A stretch of 64,000 bases of DNA, from contig QFOD01000004.1 in NCBI GenBank assembly GCA_003241055.1, positions 62,001-126,000 on the forward strand. The letters run 5' to 3'. The notes under the pieces were generated by a model. The model made no database searches. It had not been told where the DNA came from and worked only from the letters and a program-made list of their open reading frames with translations. The position numbers were made by a program, and so were the translations under genes. This document shows, piece after piece, positions 13,663-22,867 of the stretch. Each line of letters begins with the position of its first letter. The first letter of the stretch is position 1. This DNA is from Roseateles depolymerans (GTDB taxonomy: Bacteria > Pseudomonadota > Gammaproteobacteria > Burkholderiales > Burkholderiaceae_C).

Positions 13663-16326
13663 TCAGGCTCCAGAGGCGAGGGCACGTTCGACGATCTCGC
13701 GAACGTCGGGCGACAGATCCGGCTTGGCGGCCACGCGCGCCACGGCTTCGCGGGCGGCGCTGCGATAGGGCTCGGCCAGCTGGGCCCAGCGGTCCATCGC
13801 GCGGGCGATGCGGCTGGCCAGCTGCGGGTTGATCGCGTCGATGGCGATCACCTGCTCGGCCCAGAACACATAGCCACCGGCGTCGGCGCGGTGGAACGCC
13901 GCCGGGTTGAGCATGCACAGCGAGGCCAGCAGGCTGCGCGCGCGGTTGGGGTTCTTCAGCGTGAAGTCGGCATGCTTGGTCAGCGCTTTCACGCGGGCGA
14001 ACACGCGGCCGTCCTGCTCGGGCGCCTGGGCCTGCAGCGCGAACCACTTGTCGATGACCAGTGGATCGTCCTTGAAGAGCGCGTGGAAGCGCTCCAGCGC
14101 CGGCGTGGCCAGCTCCGCACCGGCCGCCACCAGCGCGGCCAGCGCGCCCAGGCGGTCCGTCATGTTGGACGCGTCCTTGAAGCGCTGGTAGGCCTTGCCC
14201 GGCCAGACGGTGTCGCCGCTGGCCTGGGCGTCCAGCACCAGCATGGACAGCGCCAGGTTGGCCAGCGCGCGCTTGCCCGAGGACACCGGGTCGGCCTTGT
14301 AGCCGCCCTGAATCTGGTTCGCCTCGAAGGCCGCGGCCCAGTCGGCGCGCAGTGCGCTGGCCAGCTGGCGCTGCGCGGCCATCCACACGGCATGCACGGC
14401 CTGCGGATCCACCACGTCCAGCTGTTCGGCCAGGTAGCTTTCGGTCGGCAGCGTGAGCGCCAGTTCCTTGAACGCGGCGTCCAGCGTCGGGTGGGTCAGC
14501 AGCGCGCGCATCGCGGCGATGTAGTCGTCGCCCAGCGTCAGTGCCTCGCCGCTGCGCAGTGCGCGCAGCATCAGGTTCAGCGCCAGGCGCTGGCTGGCTT
14601 CCCAGCGGTTGAAGGCGTCGCTGTCGTGCTGCAGCAGCACCAGCAGGTCGGCGTCGCTGAGGCCGTCGTCCAGCACCACCGGCGCGGAGAAGCCGCGCAG
14701 CAGCGAGGGCACGGGCTCGGCCGTGATGCCCTGGAACACGAAGCGCTGCTCGGCCTGGTCCAGCACCACCACCTGTTCGGTCGCGCCGCTGGCGTCCAGC
14801 GCCAGCGCCTGGCCGGCGCGGCTCAGCAGGCCCAGCGCCACCGGGATGACCTGGGGCTGTTTGTCGGCCTGGCCCGGCGTGGCGGGCGTGTGCTGGGCGA
14901 GCGTCAGCGTGTAGGTCTGGGCGGCGGCGTCGTAGGTGCCGCGCGCGGTCACGCGCGGCGTTCCGGCCTGCGAGTACCAGCGCTTGAACGCGTCCAGCCG
15001 CGTGGCCAGGGCCGAGCCGGGGTTGGCGTCGGCCATGGCCTGCGCGAAGTCGTCGCAGGTGACGGCCTGGCCGTCATGGCGCTCGAAGTAGAGCTTCATG
15101 CCGGCCTCGAAGCCGGCGCGGCCCACCAGCGTCTGGTACATGCGCACCACTTCCGCGCCCTTGTCGTAGACCGTGGCGGTGTAGAAGTTGTTGATTTCGC
15201 TGTAGCTGTCCGGGCGCACCGGGTGGGCCATGGCGCCGCTGTCCTCGGGGAACTGGCGGGCACGCAGCTGGCGCACGTCCTGGATGCGGCACACGGCGCG
15301 CGCGCTGGGCGCGGCGGCCATGTCCTGGCTGAACTCCTGGTCGCGGAAGACGGTCAGGCCCTCCTTCAGCGACAGCTGGAACCAGTCGCGGCAGGTGACG
15401 CGGTTGCCGGTCCAGTTGTGGAAGTACTCGTGCGCGACGATGGACTCGATGCGGGCGAAGTCGGCATCGGTCGCGGTGGCCGGCGAGGCCAGCAGCGCGC
15501 TGGTGTTGAAGATGTTGAGGCCCTTGTTCTCCATCGCGCCCATGTTGAAGTCGGACACGCCGACCACCATGAAGCGCTCCAGGTCCAGCGCCAGGCCGAA
15601 GCGGGCCTCGTCCCAGACGATGGAGGCGATGAGGCTGTTCATCGCGTGCTCGGTCTTCTCCAGGTCGCCACGGCGCACGAACACCTGCAGCAGGTGGTTC
15701 TTGCCGGCGCGCGTGGTCACGCGTTGCTCGCGTGCGACCAGGTCGCCCGCCACCACGGCGAACAGGTAGCTGGGCTTGGGGAAGGGGTCGTGCCACTTCG
15801 CGAAGTGGCGGCCGTTGTCCAGTGCGCCGGTCTCCACCAGGTTGCCGTTGGACAGCAGCACCGGGTACTTCTTCGCGTCGGCGCGCAGCAGCACGGTGTA
15901 GACCGCCATCACGTCGGGGCGGTCCAGGAAATAGGTGATGCGGCGGAAGCCCTCGGCCTCGCACTGCGTGAAGAAGCTGCCGCCCGAGGTGTAGAGACCC
16001 GACAGCGCGGTGTTCTTGTCCGGGCAGCAGGTGTTGCGGATCTCGAGGTTGAAGTCCGCGTCCGGCGCGCCCTCGATGATCAGCTCGTGGCCCTCCTGGC
16101 GGAAGGACACGCTGTTGCCGTCGATCAGCACGCGCAGCAGGTTGAGCTCTTCGCCATGCAGGCGCAGCGGGCCGTGCGGCACCGCGTGGTTGCGCTCCAC
16201 CTTGAGCTTGGAGGTGACCAGGGTCTTGGCCGGGTCGAGGTCAAAGCAGAGGTCGACCTGGCGTATCCAGAAGGCCGGCTGCTGGTAGTCGGCGCGGTGG
16301 ATCATGGGGGCGGTGCCTTCACGCAT
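13663..16326 (-). CDS. pepN: Aminopeptidase N (M1 zinc metallopeptidase)
   Basis: Removes N-terminal residues from peptides in the cytoplasm. 887 residues, as in E. coli PepN. Shows the exopeptidase motif GAMEN and the zinc-binding HEYFHNWTGNR (HExxH) with the downstream glutamate in SLKEGLTVFRDQEFSQDM. The C-terminal half is the helical domain of proteobacterial PepN. AAGGA lies eight bases before the ATG at 16326, so that start is preferred to the internal ATG at 16305. It is directly followed by fbp with one base between stop and start. Confidence 0.97.
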   Translation of the reverse strand: MREGTAPMIHRADYQQPAFWIRQVDLCFDLDPAKTLVTSKLKVERNHAVPHGPLRLHGEELNLLRVLIDGNSVSFRQEGHELIIEGAPDADFNLEIRNTCCPDKNTALSGLYTSGGSFFTQCEAEGFRRITYFLDRPDVMAVYTVLLRADAKKYPVLLSNGNLVETGALDNGRHFAKWHDPFPKPSYLFAVVAGDLVAREQRVTTRAGKNHLLQVFVRRGDLEKTEHAMNSLIASIVWDEARFGLALDLERFMVVGVSDFNMGAMENKGLNIFNTSALLASPATATDADFARIESIVAHEYFHNWTGNRVTCRDWFQLSLKEGLTVFRDQEFSQDMAAAPSARAVCRIQDVRQLRARQFPEDSGAMAHPVRPDSYSEINNFYTATVYDKGAEVVRMYQTLVGRAGFEAGMKLYFERHDGQAVTCDDFAQAMADANPGSALATRLDAFKRWYSQAGTPRVTARGTYDAAAQTYTLTLAQHTPATPGQADKQPQVIPVALGLLSRAGQALALDASGATEQVVVLDQAEQRFVFQGITAEPVPSLLRGFSAPVVLDDGLSDADLLVLLQHDSDAFNRWEASQRLALNLMLRALRSGEALTLGDDYIAAMRALLTHPTLDAAFKELALTLPTESYLAEQLDVVDPQAVHAVWMAAQRQLASALRADWAAAFEANQIQGGYKADPVSSGKRALANLALSMLVLDAQASGDTVWPGKAYQRFKDASNMTDRLGALAALVAAGAELATPALERFHALFKDDPLVIDKWFALQAQAPEQDGRVFARVKALTKHADFTLKNPNRARSLLASLCMLNPAAFHRADAGGYVFWAEQVIAIDAINPQLASRIARAMDRWAQLAEPYRSAAREAVARVAAKPDLSPDVREIVERALASGA

Positions 16327-16395
16327 GAGGGGCGTCCTTGGAATCTCGGAAGTCGGTCAAAGCGGTGCGCCCGAGGGCGCACCGGGTGGTGGGCG

Positions 16396-17500
16396 TCAAA
16401 CGCCCTGCTTGAGGCTTTCGTGGATGAAAGCGTCGAGGTCCCCGTCCAGCACCTTCTGCGTGGCCGAGGTCTCGTAGTTGGTGCGCAGGTCCTTGATGCG
16501 GCTCTGGTCCAGCACGTAGGAGCGGATCTGGTGGCCCCAGCCCACATCGGTCTTGGTGTCCTCGAGCTTTTGCTGTTCGGCCATGCGCTTCTTCATCTCA
16601 TGGTCGTACAGGCGCGAGCGCAGTCGGCGCCAGGCGACGTCGCGGTTGCTGTGCTGCGAGCGGCTGTCCTGGCACTGCACCACGATGCCGGTCGGCATGT
16701 GCGTCAGGCGCACGGCCGAGTCGGTCTTGTTGATGTGCTGGCCACCGGCGCCGGAGGCGCGGTAGGTGTCGGTCCGCACATCGGCCGGGTTGATGTCGAT
16801 CTCGATGGAGTCGTCGATCTCCGGGTAGACGAACAGCGACGCGAACGAGGTGTGGCGGCCGCCCGAGGAGTCGAACGGGCTCTTGCGCACCAGGCGGTGC
16901 ACGCCGGTCTCGGTGCGCAGCAGGCCGTAGGCGTACTCGCCCTCGACCTTGATGGTGGCGCTCTTGATGCCGGCCACGTCGCCTGCGGACTCGTCTTCCA
17001 GCGTAGTCTTGAAGCCCTTGCGCTCGCAGTACTTCAGGTACTGGCGCAGCAGCATGCCGGCCCAGTCGTTGGCCTCGGTGCCACCGGCGCCGGCCTGGAT
17101 GTCGACGAAGCAGTTGCTCGGGTCGGCCGGGTTGTTGAACATCCGGCGGAACTCCAGCTCCTCGACGGTGGCGCGCAGCTTCTCGCCATCCTCGGCAATG
17201 GCCAGCATGCCGGCCTCGTCGCCTTCCTCGCGGCTCATCTCGAACAACTCGGTGTTGTCGGCCAGTGCGGAGGTGAGGTGGCGGATGGTGTCGACCACCG
17301 CCTCGAGCTGGCGCTTTTCCTTGCCCAGCTCCTGGGCGCGCTTGGGTTCGTCCCAGACCTTGGGGTTTTCCAGCGCGGTATTGACTTCGTTCAGCCGCAG
17401 TGCCTTGCGGTCGAAGTCAAAGATACCCCCTTAGCGCGTCGGTGCGCGCTGAGAGGTCGGCAAGCGTGTTGCCGATTTGGTTGATGTGTTCGATGTCCAT
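16396..17500 (-). CDS. prfB: Peptide chain release factor 2, with programmed +1 frameshift
   Basis: Recognises UGA and UAA stop codons and releases the peptide. The gene is read in two frames: codons 1-27 (17500-17420, starting MDIEHINQ, ending LRGYL), then UGA at 17419-17417, with the ribosome slipping +1 to continue with DFDRKALR to 16396. Joined product 367 residues, normal for RF2. Seen: SPF tripeptide in VRKSPFDSSG (stop-codon recognition) and GGQ in SGAGGQHINKTDSA (catalysis). The slip signal is described separately. Neighbour pepN lies downstream on the same strand, about 70 bases away. Confidence 0.97.
17417..17431 (-). promoter_or_regulatory. prfB programmed frameshift site
   Basis: On the minus strand the sequence reads AAGGGGGTATCTTTGAC: a Shine-Dalgarno-like AGGGGG three bases before the CTT slip codon, then the in-frame UGA followed by C. 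This is the conserved autoregulatory signal of bacterial prfB: low RF2 lets the ribosome slip and make more RF2. Confidence 0.95.
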
Positions 17501-17565
17501 GAGGGCGTCGGGTCGTGTTTGTACGAAGCACAGCATTTTCGCATGGGGGCCAGAATGTTCCTCCC

Positions 17566-17805
17566 ATGAGCGCTCCCCTGGACTACTGGCCCCGCACACG
17601 CCGCCTGACCGCGGTGCTGCTGATCGCCTGGGCGCTGCTGACGGTGCTGCCCGTCTACTACGCGTGGGAGCTCAGTTTCGAGGTGCTGGGCTGGCCGCTG
17701 GCCTTCTGGCTGGCTTCGCAGGGGCAGCTGCTGGGCTTTTGCGCCATCGTCATCATCTACGCCTGGCGCATGCGCCGGCTGGATCGCCAGACGCCACCGT
17801 CCTGA
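17566..17805 (+). CDS. DUF4212 small membrane protein (sodium/solute symporter small subunit)
   Basis: 79 residues with two membrane helices (LTAVLLIAWALLTVLPVYYA and AFWLASQGQLLGFCAIVIIY) and a C-terminal YAWRMRRLD that is the family hallmark. DUF4212 proteins normally pair with a large sodium:solute symporter gene directly downstream. Here the next gene is convergent and unrelated, so the subunit is an orphan. Divergent from prfB with 65 bases between starts. The ATG at 17566 gives the family-typical N-terminus; an upstream ATG-like start at 17515 is not needed. Confidence 0.8.
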   Translation: MSAPLDYWPRTRRLTAVLLIAWALLTVLPVYYAWELSFEVLGWPLAFWLASQGQLLGFCAIVIIYAWRMRRLDRQTPPS

Positions 17806-17816
17806 GGCTCGGTATT

Positions 17817-18674
17817 TCAGGGCTGCCCGGCCGCGCGGAACAGGCGCCGCGCCTCGTCCTCGCCGAAGTGGTGGCCATAGGCCTGGCGCACCCAGCCGCT
17901 GGCGACCATCGCAGCCAGCTCCTTCTCGAGCCGCGCGAGCACCGGCGCCGGCGTGGTGCGGCGGTTTACATAGAGGCCCAGTTGCTGCGGCGGCGCGTCG
18001 GGCTCGGTCTGCACGACGAGGTCGGCCGGCAGCAGGCCGTCGCGGCGCAGCTTGATGTGCAGCGCATTGGGCATCAGCGCGGCCTGCAGTCGCCGGGCAC
18101 TGAGCTTGGCCGCGAGATTGTTGAAGTCGGGCGAATACTCCAGCCGCCCCCGCTCGGCCAGGGCATCGATCTCGGCATCCAGTCGGCCGCCCGCGCGTAT
18201 GCCGCGCACCACGCCCACGCGCAGATCCGGCCGCAGCCGCAGGTCGGTGAAGCGCTTGATGCCGGGGCCGGCCTCGGGCAGCAGCAGCAGGTCCTGCTGC
18301 GTGTAGCCATAGGGCAGGTAGCGGCCGTACTGGTCACGCTCGGGCGTCTTCAGCGCGGAGGTGATCAGGTCCAGCTCGCCGCGCTCGAACTCCAGCAGCG
18401 CCCGCGCCCGCGGCAACGGCACGATCTGCAGCCGGCAGCCGCTGCGTGACTGCAGCTCCTGGATCAGGTCGGGGATGAGGCCGCGCGGCTGGCCCTGCTC
18501 CAGGTAGCCGCCCACGCCCAGATCGGACATGGCCACACGCAGCGGCCGCCCGCAGTCGTCGGCCGCCTGCGCGCCGGCGGCCAGCCCCAACGCAAGCAGC
18601 AGGCCGCTCAGCAGGCGGCGTCGGCGCAGGGCAGGGCGTAACGAGAGCATTCGCGCCATTGTCCGTTGCGGCAT
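17817..18674 (-). CDS. Periplasmic solute-binding protein, family 3-like
   Basis: 285 residues. Long basic N-terminus followed by a signal peptide (LLSGLLLALGLAAGAQAA), then an SBP_bac_3-like body: LRVAMSDLGVGGYLEQGQPR, LIPDLIQEL, and FERGELDLITSALKTPER, which matches the ligand-binding segment of amino-acid binding proteins. No ABC permease or ATPase is adjacent, so it may be a stand-alone sensor-type binding protein or serve a distant transporter. It faces the DUF4212 gene tail to tail with 11 bases between. Confidence 0.75.
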   Translation of the reverse strand: MPQRTMARMLSLRPALRRRRLLSGLLLALGLAAGAQAADDCGRPLRVAMSDLGVGGYLEQGQPRGLIPDLIQELQSRSGCRLQIVPLPRARALLEFERGELDLITSALKTPERDQYGRYLPYGYTQQDLLLLPEAGPGIKRFTDLRLRPDLRVGVVRGIRAGGRLDAEIDALAERGRLEYSPDFNNLAAKLSARRLQAALMPNALHIKLRRDGLLPADLVVQTEPDAPPQQLGLYVNRRTTPAPVLARLEKELAAMVASGWVRQAYGHHFGEDEARRLFRAAGQP

Positions 18675-18703
18675 CTGTCCTGCCGCTGACAGTGACGCCG
18701 GGC

Positions 18704-19609
18704 TCAGCCCAGGAAGGCGAGCAGCTGCCGGGCCAGCGCCTGCGGCTGGTCGTGGTGCAGCATGTGGCCCGCGTCGGCCAGCACGCAGCGCTCAAGACCC
18801 GGCACCACGGCCAGCCGGCTGTCGAAATCCTCCCGCGTGTAGCGGCCGCCCCAGAAGCGGGCGAGCTGGTCGTCGCTGCCCTCCACCCACAGCGTCGGCG
18901 CCGTGATGCGCTGCCAGCAGGCCAGCACCTCGGCGCGCCGGTACAGCACCGGGTTGGCGTGCTTGTGGGCCGGGTCGGCACGCAGCGCGAAGCCCTCGGG
19001 CGTCTCGCGCGCCCAGTAGCGGGCCAGCCAGGCCGCCTTGTCGGCCGGCAGCCGCGGGTTGTTCTTCATCAACCGTTCCGCCACGGCGGCCAGGCTGGCA
19101 TAGGGCCGCAGCGTGGCCGGCGCCTTCAATTCGTCCAGCCACTGCTGCAGCCGCTCGGGCGCGGCGGCGGGGTTGGCGTCCGGCAGGCCGAAGCCCTCCA
19201 GGTTCACCAGCCGGCGGATGCGCCCGGGCCGCACGCCCGCATAGCTCATCACGATGTTGCCGCCCATGCTGTGGCCCAGCAGGTCCACCGGCTGCTCGGG
19301 GCTGAGCGCGTCCAGCAGCGCGTCCAGGTCGGCCAGGTAGTCGGCAAACCAGTAGCTGTCGCCCGCGGCCTCGCTGTCGCCGAAGCCGCGCCAGTCCATC
19401 GCGATGATCTCGCGTTCGCGACCTTCCAGCCCCGCGAGCTCGTCCACCACGAACTGGAACGACGCCCCTACATCCATCCAGCCGTGCAGCAGCACCAGCG
19501 GCGGCCGGCCCGGCTGCGGCTGGCCCCAGCGCAGCAGGTGGTGGCTGAGGCCGCGCAGCGTCAGCTGCTCGTCGCGATGCGGATGCACGGGGCGGTAGGG
19601 CGTGGTCAT
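18704..19609 (-). CDS. Alpha/beta-fold hydrolase
   Basis: 301 residues. Oxyanion strand VLLHGWMD, nucleophile elbow GHSMGGN, and catalytic histidine in DAGHMLHHDQ define the fold; the acid is probably in WVEGSDDQL. The cap domain lies between about residues 135 and 225. No signal peptide. The ATG at 19609 is followed by MTTPYRPVHP; the longer open frame upstream to 19990 is antisense to the GNAT gene. Its start is only 33 bases from the divergent GNAT gene, so a bidirectional promoter is probable. Substrate unknown. Confidence 0.88.
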   Translation of the reverse strand: MTTPYRPVHPHRDEQLTLRGLSHHLLRWGQPQPGRPPLVLLHGWMDVGASFQFVVDELAGLEGREREIIAMDWRGFGDSEAAGDSYWFADYLADLDALLDALSPEQPVDLLGHSMGGNIVMSYAGVRPGRIRRLVNLEGFGLPDANPAAAPERLQQWLDELKAPATLRPYASLAAVAERLMKNNPRLPADKAAWLARYWARETPEGFALRADPAHKHANPVLYRRAEVLACWQRITAPTLWVEGSDDQLARFWGGRYTREDFDSRLAVVPGLERCVLADAGHMLHHDQPQALARQLLAFLG

Positions 19610-19642
19610 GGCCCCGGAATGTAGGGCGTGCAGAATGAGGCG

Positions 19643-20167
19643 ATGTTCTCCTCCGCGACACCCCGAATCCGTGCGGCCGAGCGCCGCGACCTGACAGTCA
19701 TCGTCGAGCTGATCCGCGAGCTGGCCGAGTTCGAGCAGCTGTCCCACCTGTGCGAGGTCACGCCCGAGGCACTGGGGCCGCACCTGTTCGGACCCAAGCC
19801 GGTGGCGGAGTGCCTGGTGGGGGAGGTTCAGGGCGACGTTCAGGGAGAGGGGGGCGGCCGTGTGGTGGCCTTCGCCCTGTTCTTCACCAACTTCTCCACC
19901 TTCCTGGCCAAACCGGGGCTGTATCTCGAAGACCTCTACGTGCAGCCCGCGTATCGCGGCACCGGGCTGGGCAAGGCCCTGCTGATCCACCTGGCCCAGC
20001 TGGCGATCAAACGCGGCTGCGGCCGCTTCGAGTGGAGCGTGCTGGACTGGAACGAGAACGCGATCCGCTTCTACGAGCGCCTGGGGGCCAGCGTGATGCC
20101 GGACTGGCGCATCTGCCGCCTGACGGGCGATGCGTTACAGGCCTGCGCCGCTTTGAGGAGCATCTGA
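19643..20167 (+). CDS. GNAT family N-acetyltransferase
   Basis: 174 residues. Fits the diamine/spermidine acetyltransferase-like branch: IRAAERRDLTVIVELIRELA at the start, LYLEDLYVQPAYRGTGLGKA with the acetyl-CoA-binding RGTGLGK loop, and WSVLDWNENAIRFYERLGAS with the conserved tyrosine. Start ATG 19643 is preferred to the GTG at 19628. Divergent from the alpha/beta hydrolase. Substrate cannot be named from sequence; the family often acetylates small amines. Confidence 0.88.
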   Translation: MFSSATPRIRAAERRDLTVIVELIRELAEFEQLSHLCEVTPEALGPHLFGPKPVAECLVGEVQGDVQGEGGGRVVAFALFFTNFSTFLAKPGLYLEDLYVQPAYRGTGLGKALLIHLAQLAIKRGCGRFEWSVLDWNENAIRFYERLGASVMPDWRICRLTGDALQACAALRSI

Positions 20168-20188
20168 GCGCAGGACTGGGTTCAAGTT

Positions 20189-21907
20189 TCAGTTGGGGCT
20201 GAAGCTTGCGGGGCGGCTACCGATCACTAAATCGGGCAGCCGAGCTGGGCGCAACTCGACTTCACCGGCTTCGATGCTCTTAGCCAGCGCATCGAAGCCG
20301 CCCGAGGTTGGGGCGATGTAGGCACCCAGGTAGCGCCAGGCTCCATCTTGGCGTTTGTACACGCCCAGCGTGCGCTCGGCGCCCGCATGCAGCATCACGA
20401 TCTCCGGGCTTCTGTCCCCATCGAGGTCAACGCGCCACAGAAGGCAGCGCGGCGCATGACGCAGACATTCGGCATCGCGCCAATCAGCGGTTGGCGAACT
20501 CAATCGAGCCGCGAATTCCGGGTCCAGCGATGCGTTGCGCGGCCAGAGTCTGAGGCTGGCGACGGCTTCAGCGCCGTTGGCTACGGGCGTACCTGCCCGG
20601 CCGCAGCATGGCGCTGAGAGCGCTGCCCTTGCCAGCGCGGCGATTTGCAAATCGCGTGCACTGCCGGTGCGTGTTGACAAGACCTCTGTTGCCTCGCGGC
20701 CAAATCGGCCGTAGCGATGGGCCAAGGTTGCGAAGTCAAACTGGTCTGGCGCGATGGCGCCGCCTTCAAGTCTGGCCAACTGGCTCCTGGTAGCGAGCTG
20801 GCGGGCGTCAAGTACTGGGCTGAGCAGTAGTAGCGCGCCGATCAGTCCCACGGCCGCGACGACCGTGTTGGTAGGCCCCACGCAGGCCATCCAGCCGTGT
20901 GCCCGCCAGCGCGGAAGAACGGATAGCCCGTATCCGATGGCGTACAGGCTCGCGAGGCCCACGCCATAAGCCGCCCAGATGCGGTCCGTACTGAGGCCGT
21001 GCTGATGGATTCGGGCCTGCAGGGCCATGCCGGCCACCGCCACTACGGCCAATAGGCAGAGCTGGGCCCACTGCAAGAAGAAGCTCAGCCATGCCGGGTA
21101 GGGCGGAGCCTCTCTACCGTCCTGCCACGCGGCGTTGCAAAACTTGATGCTCAGCAGGGCAAACCAGAGCAGCAGAAATGCTGCCTGACGAGTGCTAAAC
21201 AGCGTGTCCAGACCGGTGAAGGGAAGTGCGATGACCCAAGCCAGGCCGAAGCCGATGGTCAGCGGGAAAAACCAGGCGTTCAGCCCCAGCCAGATTCGGC
21301 GAACTGAGTTGATCGCCTGGCTGCGCATCAATCCCTGTGCCCAAGCCAGACCAAAGGCAGCACATGTGGCAGGAAAGGCAAATGCGCTTTGGCTGATGAG
21401 CTCCTTCACTGTCGCGATGCCAATGCTGTCAAGCAGCCAGGCTCCGGCCCAAAGCGCTGCCCAGAACAAGCCAACCAAGCTGGCTGCCAGGGCGAGCAAG
21501 ATGGTGTTTCGCCAGGCCAGCTCAAAAAGCCGTGTGTAGTCGAAGCGCCTGCGCTCTACATTCCAGCCCTGCAAAAGCGCCAAGGTCAGCAAGGGCCATG
21601 ACAGGAGACCGAGCAAAGCAGGCGAGTCGTAATTTGGCCGCGAGGCGTCTGTGCCTGTACTTCCTTGCCAATAGGTTCCGAGTGCCAACAGCACACTTAT
21701 CGTTCCGACGACCAGCGCGCGTCGGTGAGGTGTCCAGGGGCTTTCGGCGCTTTGATAGATCAGCAAGGGCAGCAGCGTTAGCAACGCGAGCAGGGCATGC
21801 CGCCACGCCGTGTCGGCGGGCAGCGTATCGGCGCGCTGCACGGCCCACAGCAGCACGCCCTGTATCAAGCCCAGCAGGATGTACCGCAGGCTGCGCGATT
21901 CGCTCAT
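20189..21907 (-). CDS. DUF4153-like polytopic membrane protein with C-terminal calcium-type repeat
   Basis: 572 residues. The first 410 residues contain about a dozen hydrophobic helices in the DUF4153 pattern. The last 160 residues are soluble and include VDLDGDRSPEIVMLHAGAER, a DxDGDxxPE motif like the calcium-binding FG-GAP/VCBS repeats, then LGVYKRQDGAWRYLGAYIAP. GGAGAGGA before the ATG at 21907 fixes the start. Base composition is visibly less GC-rich than the neighbours, suggesting transfer or a different evolutionary history. Function not known. Confidence 0.75.
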   Translation of the reverse strand: MSESRSLRYILLGLIQGVLLWAVQRADTLPADTAWRHALLALLTLLPLLIYQSAESPWTPHRRALVVGTISVLLALGTYWQGSTGTDASRPNYDSPALLGLLSWPLLTLALLQGWNVERRRFDYTRLFELAWRNTILLALAASLVGLFWAALWAGAWLLDSIGIATVKELISQSAFAFPATCAAFGLAWAQGLMRSQAINSVRRIWLGLNAWFFPLTIGFGLAWVIALPFTGLDTLFSTRQAAFLLLWFALLSIKFCNAAWQDGREAPPYPAWLSFFLQWAQLCLLAVVAVAGMALQARIHQHGLSTDRIWAAYGVGLASLYAIGYGLSVLPRWRAHGWMACVGPTNTVVAAVGLIGALLLLSPVLDARQLATRSQLARLEGGAIAPDQFDFATLAHRYGRFGREATEVLSTRTGSARDLQIAALARAALSAPCCGRAGTPVANGAEAVASLRLWPRNASLDPEFAARLSSPTADWRDAECLRHAPRCLLWRVDLDGDRSPEIVMLHAGAERTLGVYKRQDGAWRYLGAYIAPTSGGFDALAKSIEAGEVELRPARLPDLVIGSRPASFSPN

Positions 21908-22013
21908 AGTTGTCCTCTCCCTGGGATCGCATCGAAGCGCAGTGTAGGTAGCAGCGGTTGCCGACAAAGCTGATTCAATAGGCTCCGCGAGTGCCCCTTT
22001 GCCTGTCGGATTT

Positions 22014-22835
22014 ATGCGACTGAGATTCACCCAGTTCTACGGCCGCTTCGAGGCCCGTTGTGACGTGGCGGGCTTCAGCCTCGCGCGGCTGAGCGCCCAC
22101 ACGCCGGCGCACCGGGTCGCGCCGCACGAGCATGAGGACGGGCATTTCATCGTGGTGCTGGCCGGCCGCTATCGCAGCACGGCCCGTGGCGCCGATGCGC
22201 TGCTGGGGCCGGGCGACGCGCTGTGGAACCCGCCGGGTACGCGGCATCAGGACAGCTTCGTCGACCCGCAGGGGCTGTTCGTCGCGCTGAGCCTCGGTGC
22301 TGCCCAGGCCGGGGCGCTGGCGCTGCAGGACGGGGGCGCACGGCTGCTGGAGCAGGGCGCGCGCCGGTTGGCGCAAGACCTGGCTCGCCAGCCGCTGGCT
22401 TTGGATCTGGGTGGTCTGCTGGACATCGAACAGGGTTGCCGCGAGCTGTGCGCGCTAAGCACGATCGCGCCCCGCGAGGCCGCTGCCGCGCTGGGCGCGA
22501 TCGAGCGGCGCGAGCCGGCCTGGCTGCGGCGCTGCATGGAACAGCTGGTGGACGACTGCGAGCAGCCGTTGCGCATGGGCGCGCTGGCCGAGGCGGCGGG
22601 CGTGCATCCGGTGTCGCTGTCGCGCGCCTTCCGCCGGCATTACGGCCTGTCGCCGGGCCAGCTGCAGCGCCGTGCGCTGCTGAACCGGGCGGCCCGCCGG
22701 CTGCGCGCCGGCGAGGCGATCGCGGAGGTCGCGGCGGCGCTGGGCTTTGCGGACCAGAGCCACTTCACCCGACTGTTCCGCGCCGAATACCGCTGCACGC
22801 CGGCCGCCTGGCTGGCCGGGTTCAAAAGCTTCTAG
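22014..22835 (+). CDS. AraC family transcriptional regulator
   Basis: 273 residues. An N-terminal cupin (HRVAPHEHEDGHFIVVLAGR, then LLGPGDALWNPPGTRHQDSF) senses a small ligand. The C-terminal domain has two helix-turn-helix units: MGALAEAAGVHPVSLSRAFR and IAEVAAALGFADQSHFTRLF. An in-frame TTG at 21999 precedes the ATG at 22014, which is taken as the start. It is followed in the same direction by a secreted serine hydrolase, 32 bases after its stop, which is a plausible regulatory target. Confidence 0.9.
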   Translation: MRLRFTQFYGRFEARCDVAGFSLARLSAHTPAHRVAPHEHEDGHFIVVLAGRYRSTARGADALLGPGDALWNPPGTRHQDSFVDPQGLFVALSLGAAQAGALALQDGGARLLEQGARRLAQDLARQPLALDLGGLLDIEQGCRELCALSTIAPREAAAALGAIERREPAWLRRCMEQLVDDCEQPLRMGALAEAAGVHPVSLSRAFRRHYGLSPGQLQRRALLNRAARRLRAGEAIAEVAAALGFADQSHFTRLFRAEYRCTPAAWLAGFKSF

Positions 22836-22867
22836 ACCGGCGGCCCCGCGCCGCGCAGCATGAGGGC

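Noticed and set aside
13375..17484. A 1,369-codon rightward open frame across fbp, pepN and prfB
   Set aside because: It is antisense to three well-supported genes and has a low-complexity Q/H/G/V-rich composition typical of GC-rich shadow frames.
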